DNA from: Clostridia bacterium
GTDB lineage: Bacteria; Bacillota; Clostridia; Christensenellales; CAG-314
DNA: 64,000 nt
NCBI GenBank assembly: GCA_036654455.1
Contig: JAVVRZ010000002.1
Span: forward strand, 1-64,000
Reading direction: 5' to 3'
Numbering within the stretch: the first letter of the stretch is position 1; each line of letters opens with the position of its first letter. The translations under genes were made by a program, and so were the position numbers. The notes beneath the pieces were generated by a model. It was not told the origin of the DNA. It did no database searches and was given only the letters and a program-made list of their open reading frames with translations. This document shows positions 53,651 through 62,542 of the stretch, piece by piece.

Positions 53651-53732
53651 TAGTTGACCCGCTCCCTTTTTTAATTATTGTAACCCTTATAAACGCTTTT
53701 TATAAATGTCTTAAAAAATAATTCTGCCCGTA

Positions 53733-53761
53733 ATTTTACCAAATTTAACTATAAATTTCAA
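53733..53761 (-). promoter_or_regulatory. Promoter of the DUF1846 gene
   Basis: On the minus strand TTGAAA (53761-53756), a 17-bp spacer and TAAAAT (53738-53733) leave a leader of about 75 nt. Confidence 0.72.
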
Positions 53762-53834
53762 GACTTTTTGAACTTAAAAAAAATTATCTTTTTCATTATT
53801 ATAATTGCGAAAGGTATTTTTTCCCTCTATGTAT

Positions 53835-53863
53835 TTGACAAACGACAATTAATATTATATTAT
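53835..53863 (+). promoter_or_regulatory. Promoter of tRNA-Gln
   Basis: A perfect TTGACA (53835-53840), a 17-bp spacer and TATTAT (53858-53863) end 14 nt before the tRNA. Confidence 0.82.
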
Positions 53864-53877
53864 TATTAAACTAATAT

Positions 53878-53951
53878 TGGGGTATAGCCAAGCGGTAAGG
53901 CAACGGACTCTGACTCCGTCATCGTAGGTTCAAATCCTACTACCCTAGCCA
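53878..53951 (+). tRNA. tRNA-Gln (anticodon CTG)
   Basis: The acceptor stem TGGGGTA pairs with TACCCTA (including a G-T pair), the anticodon arm is ACGGA-CTCTGAC-TCCGT, the T arm has GGTTCAAATCC, discriminator G and an encoded CCA. The loop triplet CTG gives Gln, reading CAG. The start with U1 is usual for tRNA-Gln. Confidence 0.94.
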
Positions 53952-53957
53952 AACTTA

Positions 53958-53988
53958 AACGGCGACAAAATTTCGTTGCCGTTTTTTT
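53958..53988 (+). terminator. Terminator of tRNA-Gln
   Basis: AACGGCGAC / GTTGCCGTT (one G-T pair) with an 8-nt loop is followed by seven T residues. From here to 54134 I see only AT-rich sequence. Confidence 0.88.
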
Positions 53989-54134
53989 AATTGCTGTTTT
54001 TAGTTTAATATTTGCAAAAATATTTATTTTCTTTTGGCTATATCGTCTTAACTATATTTATTTACTATTTAACGCTGTCTACTATCTAACAATGTTTATT
54101 TATTGTTACTTAATTCGACCTAAACTAAGTAAAA

Positions 54135-54159
54135 TAAAAAAGTCGCTAAAAGCGACTTT
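54135..54159 (-). terminator. Terminator of the phosphoribosyltransferase gene
   Basis: On the minus strand AAAGTCGCT / AGCGACTTT with a 3-nt loop is followed by TTT and more T residues, 12 nt past the stop. Confidence 0.85.
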
Positions 54160-54170
54160 AAGTTTGTAGC

Positions 54171-54707
54171 TTATAAAAGTGGAATAGAAGCGAGGTAGAA
54201 GATATCTTTACGCTCCGCTGCTTTACCTTCTGCAAGCACAAAGGCTTTTTTGCAGATAATACCGCCTGCAAGTTTTACTAATTGTTCGCAACCTAGTAAA
54301 CTATTGCCGGTGCTAACTACGTCGTCTATAATGGCAACTTTCTTGCCCCTCATAAGTTCGACATCGTGACGAGAAACATATAATTTTTGCGTTTGACCAG
54401 TAGTGATACTTGAATTAATCTCAACTTCAATACCGTCCTGCATATAGAGTTTCTTGGTCTTTCTGGCAACGGCATAGTAGTCGTGACCCAGAATACGAGC
54501 GATACAGTGGGTTAGTTGAAGCGCCTTGCTTTCGGGCGTAAATAAGATATCGCAACCTTCAACAAAAGGAGCTAACGCCTTAGCGCAATGCTCAGTTAGC
54601 TTTTGAGCGCCGTGAAGATTAAAGAAAGCAATCATTACTCCGCTTGGAAGCGGTAAAATTGGCAGTTCCGCCGTCATACCTGCGATGTCTAATTTAAGTA
54701 AGTCCAT
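54171..54707 (-). CDS. Adenine-phosphoribosyltransferase-like protein
   Basis: Type I phosphoribosyltransferase fold. The 178-aa product has the PRPP-binding motif VAIIDDVVSTGNSL (124-137) and the adenine-PRT-like TPESKALQLTHCIA (about 57-70) and YAVARKTKKLY (about 78-88). Length matches Apt, but the motifs vary enough that a purine-related regulator or xanthine/hypoxanthine enzyme is possible. AAGGAG precedes the ATG. It is transcribed alone from the promoter at 54760. I found no purine riboswitch in the leader. Confidence 0.8.
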   Translation of the reverse strand: MDLLKLDIAGMTAELPILPLPSGVMIAFFNLHGAQKLTEHCAKALAPFVEGCDILFTPESKALQLTHCIARILGHDYYAVARKTKKLYMQDGIEVEINSSITTGQTQKLYVSRHDVELMRGKKVAIIDDVVSTGNSLLGCEQLVKLAGGIICKKAFVLAEGKAAERKDIFYLASIPLL

Positions 54708-54759
54708 AATTATCTCCTTGCCTGATAAATCTTTTGTCTATTGCTAAAACAACATTTTA

Positions 54760-54788
54760 ATGTTACTACTAATAGATTATTTTGTCAA
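54760..54788 (-). promoter_or_regulatory. Promoter of the phosphoribosyltransferase gene
   Basis: On the minus strand TTGACA (54788-54783), a 17-bp spacer and TAACAT (54765-54760). The rest of the gap (54789-54908) is AT-rich with nothing recognised. Confidence 0.65.
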
Positions 54789-54908
54789 ACCTTTTACAAG
54801 TAGCGAATAAAACACGCTCAATTTATTTTTACATTTTAAAGTAAGCCTAACGCTTAAACAGATACAAATATTAACGCATAACCTAACTCGATAGTTAAAT
54901 TCAACTAG

Positions 54909-54927
54909 ATTGATATAAAATATCAAT
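54909..54927. promoter_or_regulatory. Palindromic operator candidate for the HTH regulator gene
   Basis: A perfect 19-nt inverted repeat (ATTGATAT-AAA-ATATCAAT) ends 8 bp before the -35 box of the HTH gene promoter. Its size and position suit an autoregulatory site for the XRE-type product; this is inference. Confidence 0.5.
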
Positions 54928-54935
54928 ATAATATA

Positions 54936-54964
54936 TTGCAAAGTGGGTTAGCAAATAGTATTAT
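54936..54964 (+). promoter_or_regulatory. Promoter of the HTH regulator gene
   Basis: TTGCAA (54936-54941), a 17-bp spacer and TATTAT (54959-54964) give a leader of about 35 nt. Confidence 0.72.
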
Positions 54965-55003
54965 ATTAATGTAAAACAAAATAAATAAAAGGAAGTAAAC
55001 AAT

Positions 55004-55492
55004 ATGAACACAACATTAGGAGAAAAAATAGCATTTTTAAGAAAACAAAAACAGTATACGCAAGACCAACTCGCCGAAAAAATGGGCGTTACGGCGCAAT
55101 CGGTTAGCAAGTGGGAAAACGACGTTACAAGCCCGGATATTTCTTCCCTTCCGCTACTGGCAAAAATTTTTGACACCACGGTAGACGACCTACTTGGAGC
55201 GACTACAATCGAACAAATTCAGCAATCTCAAACCTTAACTAACAAAGAAGTTAAGAATTTAATGTTAAAAATTAAAATTCTTTCTAGCGACGGCGACAAA
55301 GTCAACGTACAGCTACCCTACACTTTTATTAAAACTGCAACTAAAACGGGTATGAAAATTCCAACAATCAGCCAAAAATTAGAAGGCGTTGACCTAGAAG
55401 AATTATTTCAATGTGTTGAAATGGGAATGCTTGGCAAAGTCGTAGACATTGTAAGCAAGGACGGCGACACTATTGAGGTGTGGGTGGAATGA
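55004..55492 (+). CDS. XRE-family HTH regulator with a C-terminal LP domain
   Basis: A DNA-binding regulator. The 162-aa product has an XRE helix-turn-helix (about 5-60; QDQLAEKMGVTAQSVSKWEND holds the recognition helix) followed by a linker and a C-terminal domain (about 85-162) that starts KIKILSSDGDKVNVQLPY and ends VVDIVSKDGDTIEVWVE. That type of small domain recurs in Firmicute regulators. AAGGAAG precedes the ATG. The next gene starts with an ATGA overlap and encodes a related C-terminal domain only. Confidence 0.88.
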   Translation: MNTTLGEKIAFLRKQKQYTQDQLAEKMGVTAQSVSKWENDVTSPDISSLPLLAKIFDTTVDDLLGATTIEQIQQSQTLTNKEVKNLMLKIKILSSDGDKVNVQLPYTFIKTATKTGMKIPTISQKLEGVDLEELFQCVEMGMLGKVVDIVSKDGDTIEVWVE

Positions 55493-55728
55493 AAATTTTA
55501 ATTTGTGGCGAGAAGAAAAAAACGTCGTTGCATTTGCCTTTATCAATAGTTAAAACTAAATTTATAATTAAACTGATTTGCAAAAAAACCAAATTACAAG
55601 AAGATATAATAGACAAAAAAGACATTCTTAGTATTCTTAAACCTAGTTTAAAAGAATTAAAGAAATATAAAGGGTTGCAAATAGTTGAAATTATAAGTAA
55701 CGACGCTACTATAATCATAACAATTTAA
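55489..55728 (+). CDS. Small protein related to the C-terminal domain of the upstream regulator
   Basis: A 79-aa protein starting at the ATG that overlaps the regulator stop (ATGA). It aligns by eye with the regulator C-terminal domain: KKTSLHLPLSIVKTKFIIK matches KVNVQLPYTFIKTATKT, and KGLQIVEIISNDATIIITI matches LGKVVDIVSKDGDTIEVWV. It has no HTH and no membrane segment. It may bind the same ligand or dimerise with the regulator. No independent function is known. Confidence 0.72.
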   Translation: MKILICGEKKKTSLHLPLSIVKTKFIIKLICKKTKLQEDIIDKKDILSILKPSLKELKKYKGLQIVEIISNDATIIITI

Positions 55729-55733
55729 CTAAC

Positions 55734-55761
55734 AAAAAGACAGCTAAAAATAGCTGTCTTT
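55734..55761. terminator. Terminator between the small protein gene and pfkA
   Basis: AAAGACAGCTA / TAGCTGTCTTT with a 4-nt loop has T residues after it on the minus strand and TTTATTTG on the plus strand. It lies between convergent genes. Confidence 0.8.
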
Positions 55762-55794
55762 ATTTGTTAAAAAATTAATATAAATTAAAATAAA

Positions 55795-56754
55795 CTATTC
55801 GGCAAGAATATTTGCAATATTTAAAAGTTTCTTGTCAAAGACCTTCTTCATTGAAAGCGCTTTGTCAATATCTAAGGTTATTATTTTATTGTTCTTTATG
55901 CCTACAACTTGAACTTGATTTTTTTGTAGAACTTTTACAGCTTCAACGCCAAACCTTGCGCCAAGGAGTCTATCTTGCAAAGTCGGGCTTCCGCCTCGTT
56001 GTATATGCCCAAGCACTACGCTACGCATTGAAATTTTTGTCAAGGCTTTAAGCACGATTGCAAGTTCTTCCGCCTTGCCTGCGCCTTCGGCTACTACAAT
56101 AATATCGCTTGTTTTGCCTTTTTTGTAGTTGGCAAGCACAAGGTCGGCAAGCTTAGTTACGTCGTATTCCACTTCGGGAACAAGAATAGCCTCAGCTCCC
56201 CCTGCGATGCCTGCGTACAGGGCTAAATCGCCACAACGCCTACCCATAGTTTGCACAAAGCAAGCCCTATCGTGAGAAGTCATAGTGTCACGAAGCTTGT
56301 TGATAGCGTCAAGAATAGTATTGACTGCGGTGTCAAAACCCAAAGTATAGTCGGTATAAGCTAAGTCATTGTCGATTGTGCCGGGAATACCCGCAATTGC
56401 AATACCGCTAGCTTTGGCGAGTTCGTTTGCGCCTGCAAAAGTACCGTCGCCGCCGATAACGCATAAGCCTTCTAGTTGAGCTTCTCTTATTCTGTCACAA
56501 GCTAACGCTAAGCCCTCTTTGGTCATAAATTCTGCCGAACGAGCCGTCTTTAATATCGTACCGCCTCGTTGAAGAATATCCGACACGCTACGGCGATTAA
56601 GTTGTTGATAATTGCCTTTAAGAAGCCCTTCGTAGCCCCTTTCAATGCCGTAAACGTCAATGCCTTGATTGATAGCATATCTTACAAAAGCTCTTAACGC
56701 CGCATTCATACCCGGAGCGTCGCCACCGCTTGTTAAAACACCAATTTTTTTCAT
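55795..56754 (-). CDS. pfkA: ATP-dependent 6-phosphofructokinase
   Basis: It phosphorylates fructose-6-phosphate to fructose-1,6-bisphosphate. The 319-aa product has GGDAPGMNAALRAFV (about 10-24), the ATP motif GGDGTFAGA (about 101-109), the catalytic GTIDND (about 124-129), MGRRCGD near 169 and the HIQRGGSP signature near 248. Gly at GGDGT marks the ATP rather than PPi type, and the size is that of bacterial PfkA. AGAGG precedes the ATG. It stands alone after the GH20 unit. Confidence 0.97.
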   Translation of the reverse strand: MKKIGVLTSGGDAPGMNAALRAFVRYAINQGIDVYGIERGYEGLLKGNYQQLNRRSVSDILQRGGTILKTARSAEFMTKEGLALACDRIREAQLEGLCVIGGDGTFAGANELAKASGIAIAGIPGTIDNDLAYTDYTLGFDTAVNTILDAINKLRDTMTSHDRACFVQTMGRRCGDLALYAGIAGGAEAILVPEVEYDVTKLADLVLANYKKGKTSDIIVVAEGAGKAEELAIVLKALTKISMRSVVLGHIQRGGSPTLQDRLLGARFGVEAVKVLQKNQVQVVGIKNNKIITLDIDKALSMKKVFDKKLLNIANILAE

Positions 56755-56889
56755 TTTTACCTCTTTACAAATTCTTTTGTATATATTTATTGATTAAGAA
56801 TTTTAATACTTTAAATTTATTTTACTTTGCTAATATTACTTTGCTTTTTTGTTTGCCATTACTTTTTTACGACTAATTTCCTCTATTAG

Positions 56890-58458
56890 TTATTTCTTTT
56901 CTTTTATTTGAGCGTTTTGCTGTTTGTTAAATTCGCAATAAGCGTCTTTGGCTAAGGCTTTCATAGCTGTTACAAGATTGCGACCCTTAAATTCGTAGCC
57001 CCGAGCATATTCTACACCCAAAACATCTAGCGTGTGGTAATAATTTTGTAGTCTTGCTACAAATTGAGCGTAGTCGGTTGACCCGCTCCACGCATTCTCG
57101 GCAAAAGCGTATAGACGAGGAAAAAGATTAAAATCAAGTTTTTTTCGATTTGGAATATGTTCCGTCCAGACACAGCACTCCATACCCAAGACGTTTTTCT
57201 CGCCCTGTTTGGTAATGCCTTTAAATATAGGGTTAAAATTATATACCCTAGAAATAGGCGTCATAGCGTAAGAATAATCAAGATAAGTTGAGGTAAAGTA
57301 AGCTATAATTGCCTTTCGACCTCTATTTATGTGTTTAATCGTATCTTGCCTAGAACGCATAAGTCGACTTGTCCAATGCTCGACTACAACCGAATTTGAC
57401 AGCTTGTCGCTCAAACATTCGTTCCAACCAACTACAATTTTACCTCGTGATTGCAAGAACTTTTCAATATAATTAAACATATAGCTTTGTAGTTGCTCAT
57501 AGTTTGCAAGTCCTAGTTCGTTTAGTTTTGCCTTGCATTTAGAACATTTCTTCCACTCGTCTTTGGGCGCTTCGTCACCGCCGATATGAATATAAGGATA
57601 TGGAAATAGCTCGCAAACTTGACTAAAAATATCTTCTAAAACTTTGTACACCTTAACGTTGCCTGCGCAAAGAATATGTTTAGATACGCCCCAACTTTCC
57701 CACAAACTAATTTGTTTGCTTTCGCAAGATAACTCGGGCATAGCCATAAGTAGAGCCTGCGTATGACCGGGGAAATCTATCTCGGGCATAATGTCTACGC
57801 CTAATTTTTGGGCGTAAGCAATAATTTCTTTTAAGTCTTGTTTGGTCAAAAAACCACAAGATACTTTACCGTCTTGCTCTTGTCGATTTGACTTCGCATA
57901 ATTTATTACACAAGCGCTGTTGTTGGTAAGCTCGGGGTAGCCGTCAATTTGCATTCGCCAGCCTTGGTCGTCGCTTAAATGCAAATGCAAGACATTTATT
58001 TTAACACGAGAGGCAAGGTCGATTAAACGCATAATTTCTAGCTTATCAAAAAAGTGTCTAGCTATGTCAAAATGTAATCCTCTATAAGAAAATCGTGGTT
58101 TATCTTTTAGTTGAAAACAGTTTAAAATAATTGACGATTTATGCGAAAAATCTAAATTTGCAATCTGCCTTAGCGTTTGAAGCCCCCATATTGCTCCACG
58201 AACGGTAGAAGCAGACAGAGTAATAAGCGTAGGGGTAACTTTAATGGCGTACGCCTCGACGTCAAGCGTCGGCTCACAAATAATTTCTATACCTTTTTCG
58301 CCTTGCAAGGTAGAGCCTATTGACTTGCTAATTAGATTCTCTAACAGCAATTTTACTTCCTTAAATTGTTCGCATGAAGTAACGCCGACTGACTTATCTA
58401 CAATAAATTGCCCTTCTTTATGTTTAAAAAAGTTGGGGCGGGGTATTAAATTATTCAT
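56890..58458 (-). CDS. Beta-N-acetylhexosaminidase (GH20)
   Basis: It removes terminal N-acetylglucosamine or N-acetylgalactosamine from glycans. From the ATG at 58458 (AAGGAGG 8 nt upstream) it is 522 aa. The GH20b N-terminal domain (about 1-115) is followed by the TIM-barrel with HLHLSDDQGWR (about 155-165), the catalytic Asp-Glu pair in HIGGDE (about 284-289) and WNECL near 338. No signal peptide, so it probably acts inside the cell on imported oligosaccharides or muropeptide-derived sugars. It follows the SIS isomerase gene by about 60 nt. Confidence 0.94.
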   Translation of the reverse strand: MNNLIPRPNFFKHKEGQFIVDKSVGVTSCEQFKEVKLLLENLISKSIGSTLQGEKGIEIICEPTLDVEAYAIKVTPTLITLSASTVRGAIWGLQTLRQIANLDFSHKSSIILNCFQLKDKPRFSYRGLHFDIARHFFDKLEIMRLIDLASRVKINVLHLHLSDDQGWRMQIDGYPELTNNSACVINYAKSNRQEQDGKVSCGFLTKQDLKEIIAYAQKLGVDIMPEIDFPGHTQALLMAMPELSCESKQISLWESWGVSKHILCAGNVKVYKVLEDIFSQVCELFPYPYIHIGGDEAPKDEWKKCSKCKAKLNELGLANYEQLQSYMFNYIEKFLQSRGKIVVGWNECLSDKLSNSVVVEHWTSRLMRSRQDTIKHINRGRKAIIAYFTSTYLDYSYAMTPISRVYNFNPIFKGITKQGEKNVLGMECCVWTEHIPNRKKLDFNLFPRLYAFAENAWSGSTDYAQFVARLQNYYHTLDVLGVEYARGYEFKGRNLVTAMKALAKDAYCEFNKQQNAQIKEKK

Positions 58459-58517
58459 TTGCAAAGCCTCCTTTTGTATATTAAAACATTAAAATATATA
58501 TAAGCAAATTAATAAAA

Positions 58518-59558
58518 TTACTTGGTTATTGTCACTTTGCTTAGCCCCCTAGGACTGTCGGGGTTGAGAGAGCGTTTGAGCGACAAGCTATTTGCCAGTA
58601 ACTGTCCTGCGACAACGGCGCTAAACGGAGCGTAGAATTGGTCGCATTCGGGTAAAAGCACGCCAAAAGCGCTTGACGAAACAAGCTCTTGCGATTGTGA
58701 AATAGTATATATATTGCAACCGACCGAACTGAGTTTGTTAAAAATTTCTTGATTATCTAGATAAGTTTGACCATTTAAAGCTATTAAGAGAATATTGCTA
58801 TCTGCGTTAACTAAGGCAAACGGACCGTGATGGAAGTTAGAAATAGCGTAACTGCGAGCGTTTAAATAGCAAGTCTCTTGAAGTTTAAGGGCTATTTCGT
58901 CGCCAACCGCAAGGGCTAATCCCCTAGAAAGCACAAACAATTCTTTTGCGACAAGTAGTTTGTCGGCTAAAATATCAAGCTGTGGCGCAAGCTCGAAAGT
59001 GCTATCAAGCAAGCTAGGCAAAATCGGAAGCTTTGACGGCAAATGCGTCTTTTCGTCGGCAAGGGCAAAAACTATCATTTGCAAAACTAACATCTGCGCC
59101 GTAAAAGTCTTGGTTGCGGCAACGCTAATTTCTTCCTCGACATCTAAATAGAAATGGTACTGCGTAGTAAGCGAAAGCGAACTGGTAAGACTGTTAGTCA
59201 CTGCTACGCAAGTTGCGCCTTGTTTGCTTGCCTCAAACAATACTAATTGTACGTCAAGCGCTTTGCCACTTTGGGATACGCCTATTACTACCGAGTTAGA
59301 CATATCTAATTTGCCTTTGTATGCGGTAATAACCGAAGGGTTAACAAAATTTACTGGTATACCAACTAAAATCTCGCATAGATATTTGAAATACATACAC
59401 GCATTGTTGCTACTACCCCTAGCTACTACAAAAATTTGCTTTATTTTTTTATCTTTTATATTCTTGGCTAACCTTTGGGCTAACTCTTGATTAGTCTCAT
59501 AAGTATTCTTTAATACTTTACTTTGAGAAAGTATTTCTCTATACATAATTGTTTCCAT
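58518..59558 (-). CDS. SIS-domain sugar isomerase (AgaS/GlmS C-terminal-like)
   Basis: Related to the isomerase half of GlmS, but without the glutaminase domain; such proteins deaminate or isomerise hexosamine-6-phosphates or fructosamine-phosphates. The 346-aa product has two SIS domains: VVARGSSNNA (about 43-52) and GVSQSGKALDV (about 92-102) in the first, and a second after about 180, with the basic catalytic C-terminal tail NPDSPRGLSKVT. GGGAGG lies 8 nt before the ATG. It leads a two-gene unit with GH20, which fits amino-sugar use. An 18-nt palindrome lies upstream. Confidence 0.88.
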   Translation of the reverse strand: METIMYREILSQSKVLKNTYETNQELAQRLAKNIKDKKIKQIFVVARGSSNNACMYFKYLCEILVGIPVNFVNPSVITAYKGKLDMSNSVVIGVSQSGKALDVQLVLFEASKQGATCVAVTNSLTSSLSLTTQYHFYLDVEEEISVAATKTFTAQMLVLQMIVFALADEKTHLPSKLPILPSLLDSTFELAPQLDILADKLLVAKELFVLSRGLALAVGDEIALKLQETCYLNARSYAISNFHHGPFALVNADSNILLIALNGQTYLDNQEIFNKLSSVGCNIYTISQSQELVSSSAFGVLLPECDQFYAPFSAVVAGQLLANSLSLKRSLNPDSPRGLSKVTITK

Positions 59559-59612
59559 ATTATACCTCCCTACTATATTATCAATTATATTCTTGTTAGG
59601 TCTATTGTGTAC

Positions 59613-59630
59613 TAAATAACTGATTATTTA
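59613..59630. promoter_or_regulatory. Palindromic site upstream of the SIS-GH20 unit
   Basis: TAAATAA (59613-59619) and TTATTTA (59624-59630) are perfect 7-bp arms with a 4-nt centre. They lie about 55 bp upstream of the SIS start, between divergent units. A TATAAT lies on the minus strand at 59589-59584, just downstream. A repressor site is possible. Confidence 0.35.
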
Positions 59631-59731
59631 TATATATTTTACCATACATTAATAATTTTTCAATTCTTTTTATTAAAGCATTTTGAAAGTTTCACCAAAA
59701 TTTGTTATAGCGTTTGACAATTTGTGATATA

Positions 59732-59740
59732 ATAAATGAA
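59732..59740 (+). promoter_or_regulatory. Possible extended -10 promoter of the ABC exporter gene
   Basis: TGATATAAT (59732-59740 region) is an extended -10 box about 25 bp before the ATG at 59765. A TTGACA lies only 8 bp upstream of it, so the -35 is not well placed and may not be used. Confidence 0.4.
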
Positions 59741-59764
59741 AATCTTACTATAAGCGGGTGTAAT

Positions 59765-62311
59765 ATGTTACAAATTAAAAACATAACAAAAATCTATACT
59801 GGCGCAAATAGCGTTACCGCATTAGACGACATATCGGTGACGTTTAAGAAGAATGAGTTCGTTTCTATACTTGGTCCTTCCGGTTGCGGAAAAACAACAC
59901 TGTTAAATATTATCGGCGGATTAGATAGGTATACCTCGGGCGATTTGGTAATTGACGGCATATCTACCAAAGATTATTTCGAACGAGATTGGGACGCTTA
60001 TCGCAACAACTCTATCGGTTTTGTCTTTCAAACCTACAATTTAATACCTCACCAAAATGTTTTGCAAAACGTCGAGCTATCGCTTACGCTTGCCGGAATG
60101 GACAAACAAGAACGTTTGCAAAAGGCAAAACTTGCGCTTGAAAAAGTAGGTCTTGCCAATCAATTAAAAAAATACCCTAATCAACTTTCGGGCGGACAAA
60201 TGCAAAGGGTTGCAATAGCAAGGGCGATTGTAAACGACCCGGAAATTATCCTTGCCGACGAGCCGACCGGCGCATTAGATAGCGTAACAAGCCAACAAGT
60301 ACTTGACCTACTTAAAGAAATTGCAAAAGATAAATTAGTAATAATGGTTACGCATAATACTTACCTTGCGCAAGCATATTCGACACGAATAATCAATCTT
60401 CTTGACGGCAAAATTGTAAGCGACAGTTCGCCGTTAGCGCAAGACGACGCCGTAATAACAAATGGCGAGCGACCTAAAAAAACAAAAATGTCAATCGCAA
60501 CCTCTTTCAAATTGAGTATGCGTAATTTAATTACCAAACGGACAAGAACCTTCCTTACGAGTTTTGCCGGTAGCATTGGCATAATAGGTATTGCCCTTGT
60601 GCTTGCTGTTTCTAACGGATTTAGCATATTTATTGACAGCTTACAGCAAAATACTATGTCTAACGCCCCAGTTACAATTTATTCTTCAATATTAAAAAGT
60701 CAAGCGTTAGACTTTGAAAATATTCACAATATTATGGGCGGAAACTCGCAAGAAAAACCTAAACCCCCGCAAGACGCTTATCCGGATATTGACCAAAGCG
60801 GAATTACCGCAGGCGGAGATGTTTCTTGGGAAGACGTTGGCGACGTTGCAAGCGACCTACAACATACTAATAATTTTACCCCCGAATTTATCGAATATCT
60901 TAAAGAAAATACCAAAAACTTTATTAAAGTGGCAACTTATAACAGCGGACTACAACTAAATATGTTTATGCGCAAAGGCTTTGACCAAAACGGCGAACTT
61001 CAAAAAATTTCCGTCCCATACTATTCTATCGCCGAAATGATGGCGACAATGGATTTAAGTAAATATATGCGTTATGTCGATAGCTTTAACGCAATGTATT
61101 CTTCTATAAATTGGACAAGTTTAATTAAAGAAACATCTTTTATCACCGACAACTACGACACGCTTGACGGAGAATTTCCAACAAAAGAAAACCAAATTGG
61201 GCTTGTGGTTGACGAATATAATAAAGTTGATAAAACCGTGCTTGAAGCGATGGGATTTAGTCAAGAACAAATTAAACTCGGCTTTAAAACAAGCGACTTT
61301 GTAGGCAAGACAATAACCGTGCTACCTAATAGTTTATTCTATAAATATTCGTTTGAAACCTTGCAAAAAGAAGATAAAAATCTTAATATAATTACCTTGA
61401 CGCAAAATAAAAATATCGAAGAAATGTATCAAGATAAGCAAGCGATTACGCTAACTATTAGCGGTGTAGTTAGAGCTAAATTTAATTCGCCTTCTCCACA
61501 TTTCAACACCGGAATAATATATACCCCTATGCTTACCGACAAAATGCTCGAAACAACAAATAGCCAGCAACTTATTAAAGATTACGAAAAAGCCGACGCT
61601 ATTTGTATTAAAACGTCTTCGACAACTTCAAATATAACGGCGGTAAAAGACCCCAAAACTAAGGGCGAATTCTATCCGCACTTTTTGCCAAGTAGCGTAA
61701 ACGAAAATTGGCAAACGACTTCTAAAATTCTTGGGCTAAGCGATATGCCTTCAAAAATATATATCTACGCAAAAGACTTTGAGTCAAAAGCAAAAGTTCT
61801 TAATACGATTGACGAATTTAACAAGGACAAAGAAGAAAAAGACCAAATACTTATTTATGACCCTACCGGGCTACTTACAAATTATATGGGCATATTGATT
61901 GACGGCATTAGCTATGTTTTAATAGCTTTTGCGGCAATTTCACTTGTTGTTAGCAGTATTATGATAGGGATAATTACTTATGTATCTGTTGTAGAGCGCA
62001 CAAGAGAAATCGGCGTATTGCGTAGTTTAGGCGCTAGCAAAAAAGATATTATGGTCGTATTTATCTCCGAAACTTTTATAATCGGGCTTGTAGCAGGCGT
62101 ACTGGGTATTGGAATAAGCTATTTCCTAAGTCTTATTATCAACCTAATAATGTCCTCAGTTGCTCCGCTACTGTCTTCGCTAGCAATGCTTAACCCCTTG
62201 CACGCTCTTATGCTCGTAGGCATAAGCTTTGTATTAACGGTATTTGCAGGCGTAATACCCGCCCGCATTGCAAGCAACAAAGACCCCGTAACCGCTCTAA
62301 GAACAGAATAA
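59765..62311 (+). CDS. MacB-like ABC exporter (ATPase fused to FtsX-type permease)
   Basis: A single-chain half-exporter likely to form a dimer. From the ATG at 59765 it is 848 aa. The ATPase (1-225) has Walker A GPSGCGKT (about 40-47), LSGGQMQR near 145 and Walker [14 protein letters not shown] near 165. A first membrane segment near 275-300 is followed by a large extracellular domain (about 300-700) and three C-terminal segments of the FtsX type (about 715-740, 775-800, 815-840), with [15 protein letters not shown] between them. No separate outer-membrane partner exists or is expected here. The substrate could be a peptide or lipoprotein. Site GCGGGTG before the ATG is weak. Confidence 0.92.
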   Translation: MLQIKNITKIYTGANSVTALDDISVTFKKNEFVSILGPSGCGKTTLLNIIGGLDRYTSGDLVIDGISTKDYFERDWDAYRNNSIGFVFQTYNLIPHQNVLQNVELSLTLAGMDKQERLQKAKLALEKVGLANQLKKYPNQLSGGQMQRVAIARAIVNDPEIILADEPTGALDSVTSQQVLDLLKEIAKDKLVIMVTHNTYLAQAYSTRIINLLDGKIVSDSSPLAQDDAVITNGERPKKTKMSIATSFKLSMRNLITKRTRTFLTSFAGSIGIIGIALVLAVSNGFSIFIDSLQQNTMSNAPVTIYSSILKSQALDFENIHNIMGGNSQEKPKPPQDAYPDIDQSGITAGGDVSWEDVGDVASDLQHTNNFTPEFIEYLKENTKNFIKVATYNSGLQLNMFMRKGFDQNGELQKISVPYYSIAEMMATMDLSKYMRYVDSFNAMYSSINWTSLIKETSFITDNYDTLDGEFPTKENQIGLVVDEYNKVDKTVLEAMGFSQEQIKLGFKTSDFVGKTITVLPNSLFYKYSFETLQKEDKNLNIITLTQNKNIEEMYQDKQAITLTISGVVRAKFNSPSPHFNTGIIYTPMLTDKMLETTNSQQLIKDYEKADAICIKTSSTTSNITAVKDPKTKGEFYPHFLPSSVNENWQTTSKILGLSDMPSKIYIYAKDFESKAKVLNTIDEFNKDKEEKDQILIYDPTGLLTNYMGILIDGISYVLIAFAAISLVVSSIMIGIITYVSVVERTREIGVLRSLGASKKDIMVVFISETFIIGLVAGVLGIGISYFLSLIINLIMSSVAPLLSSLAMLNPLHALMLVGISFVLTVFAGVIPARIASNKDPVTALRTE

Positions 62312-62474
62312 ACAATGTTTAGACTAATCTAGATATAGTCTTGATGCCTTAACCTTATAAACTTAACGCAAGACAAACAAAATAAATACGTTGTAAAAGC
62401 AAGACAGACAAAATTTGTTTGGTAGCGCTACTCGGGTAAAACCAAAATAATTAAACAAATGTAACTATAACAAT

Positions 62475-62509
62475 AAAAGACGCTTGTAAATATTTACAAG
62501 CGTCTTTTT
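62475..62509. terminator. Bidirectional terminator between the exporter and the binding-protein gene
   Basis: Perfect 16-bp arms (AAAAGACGCTTGTAAA and its complement) with a 2-nt centre run out into T residues on both strands. The rest of 62312-62542 is AT-rich with nothing recognised. Confidence 0.82.
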
Positions 62510-62542
62510 AATACAAAATTTAAAATACTATATTTTTATTAT

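Noticed and set aside
54709-54908. Purine riboswitch before the phosphoribosyltransferase gene
   Set aside because: The conserved loop sequences of the purine aptamer are not found.
59714-59764. Start of the ABC exporter at an upstream TTG
   Set aside because: The ATG at 59765 begins the conserved ATPase domain (MLQIKNI), and the upstream codons overlap a TTGACA and a TATAAT.
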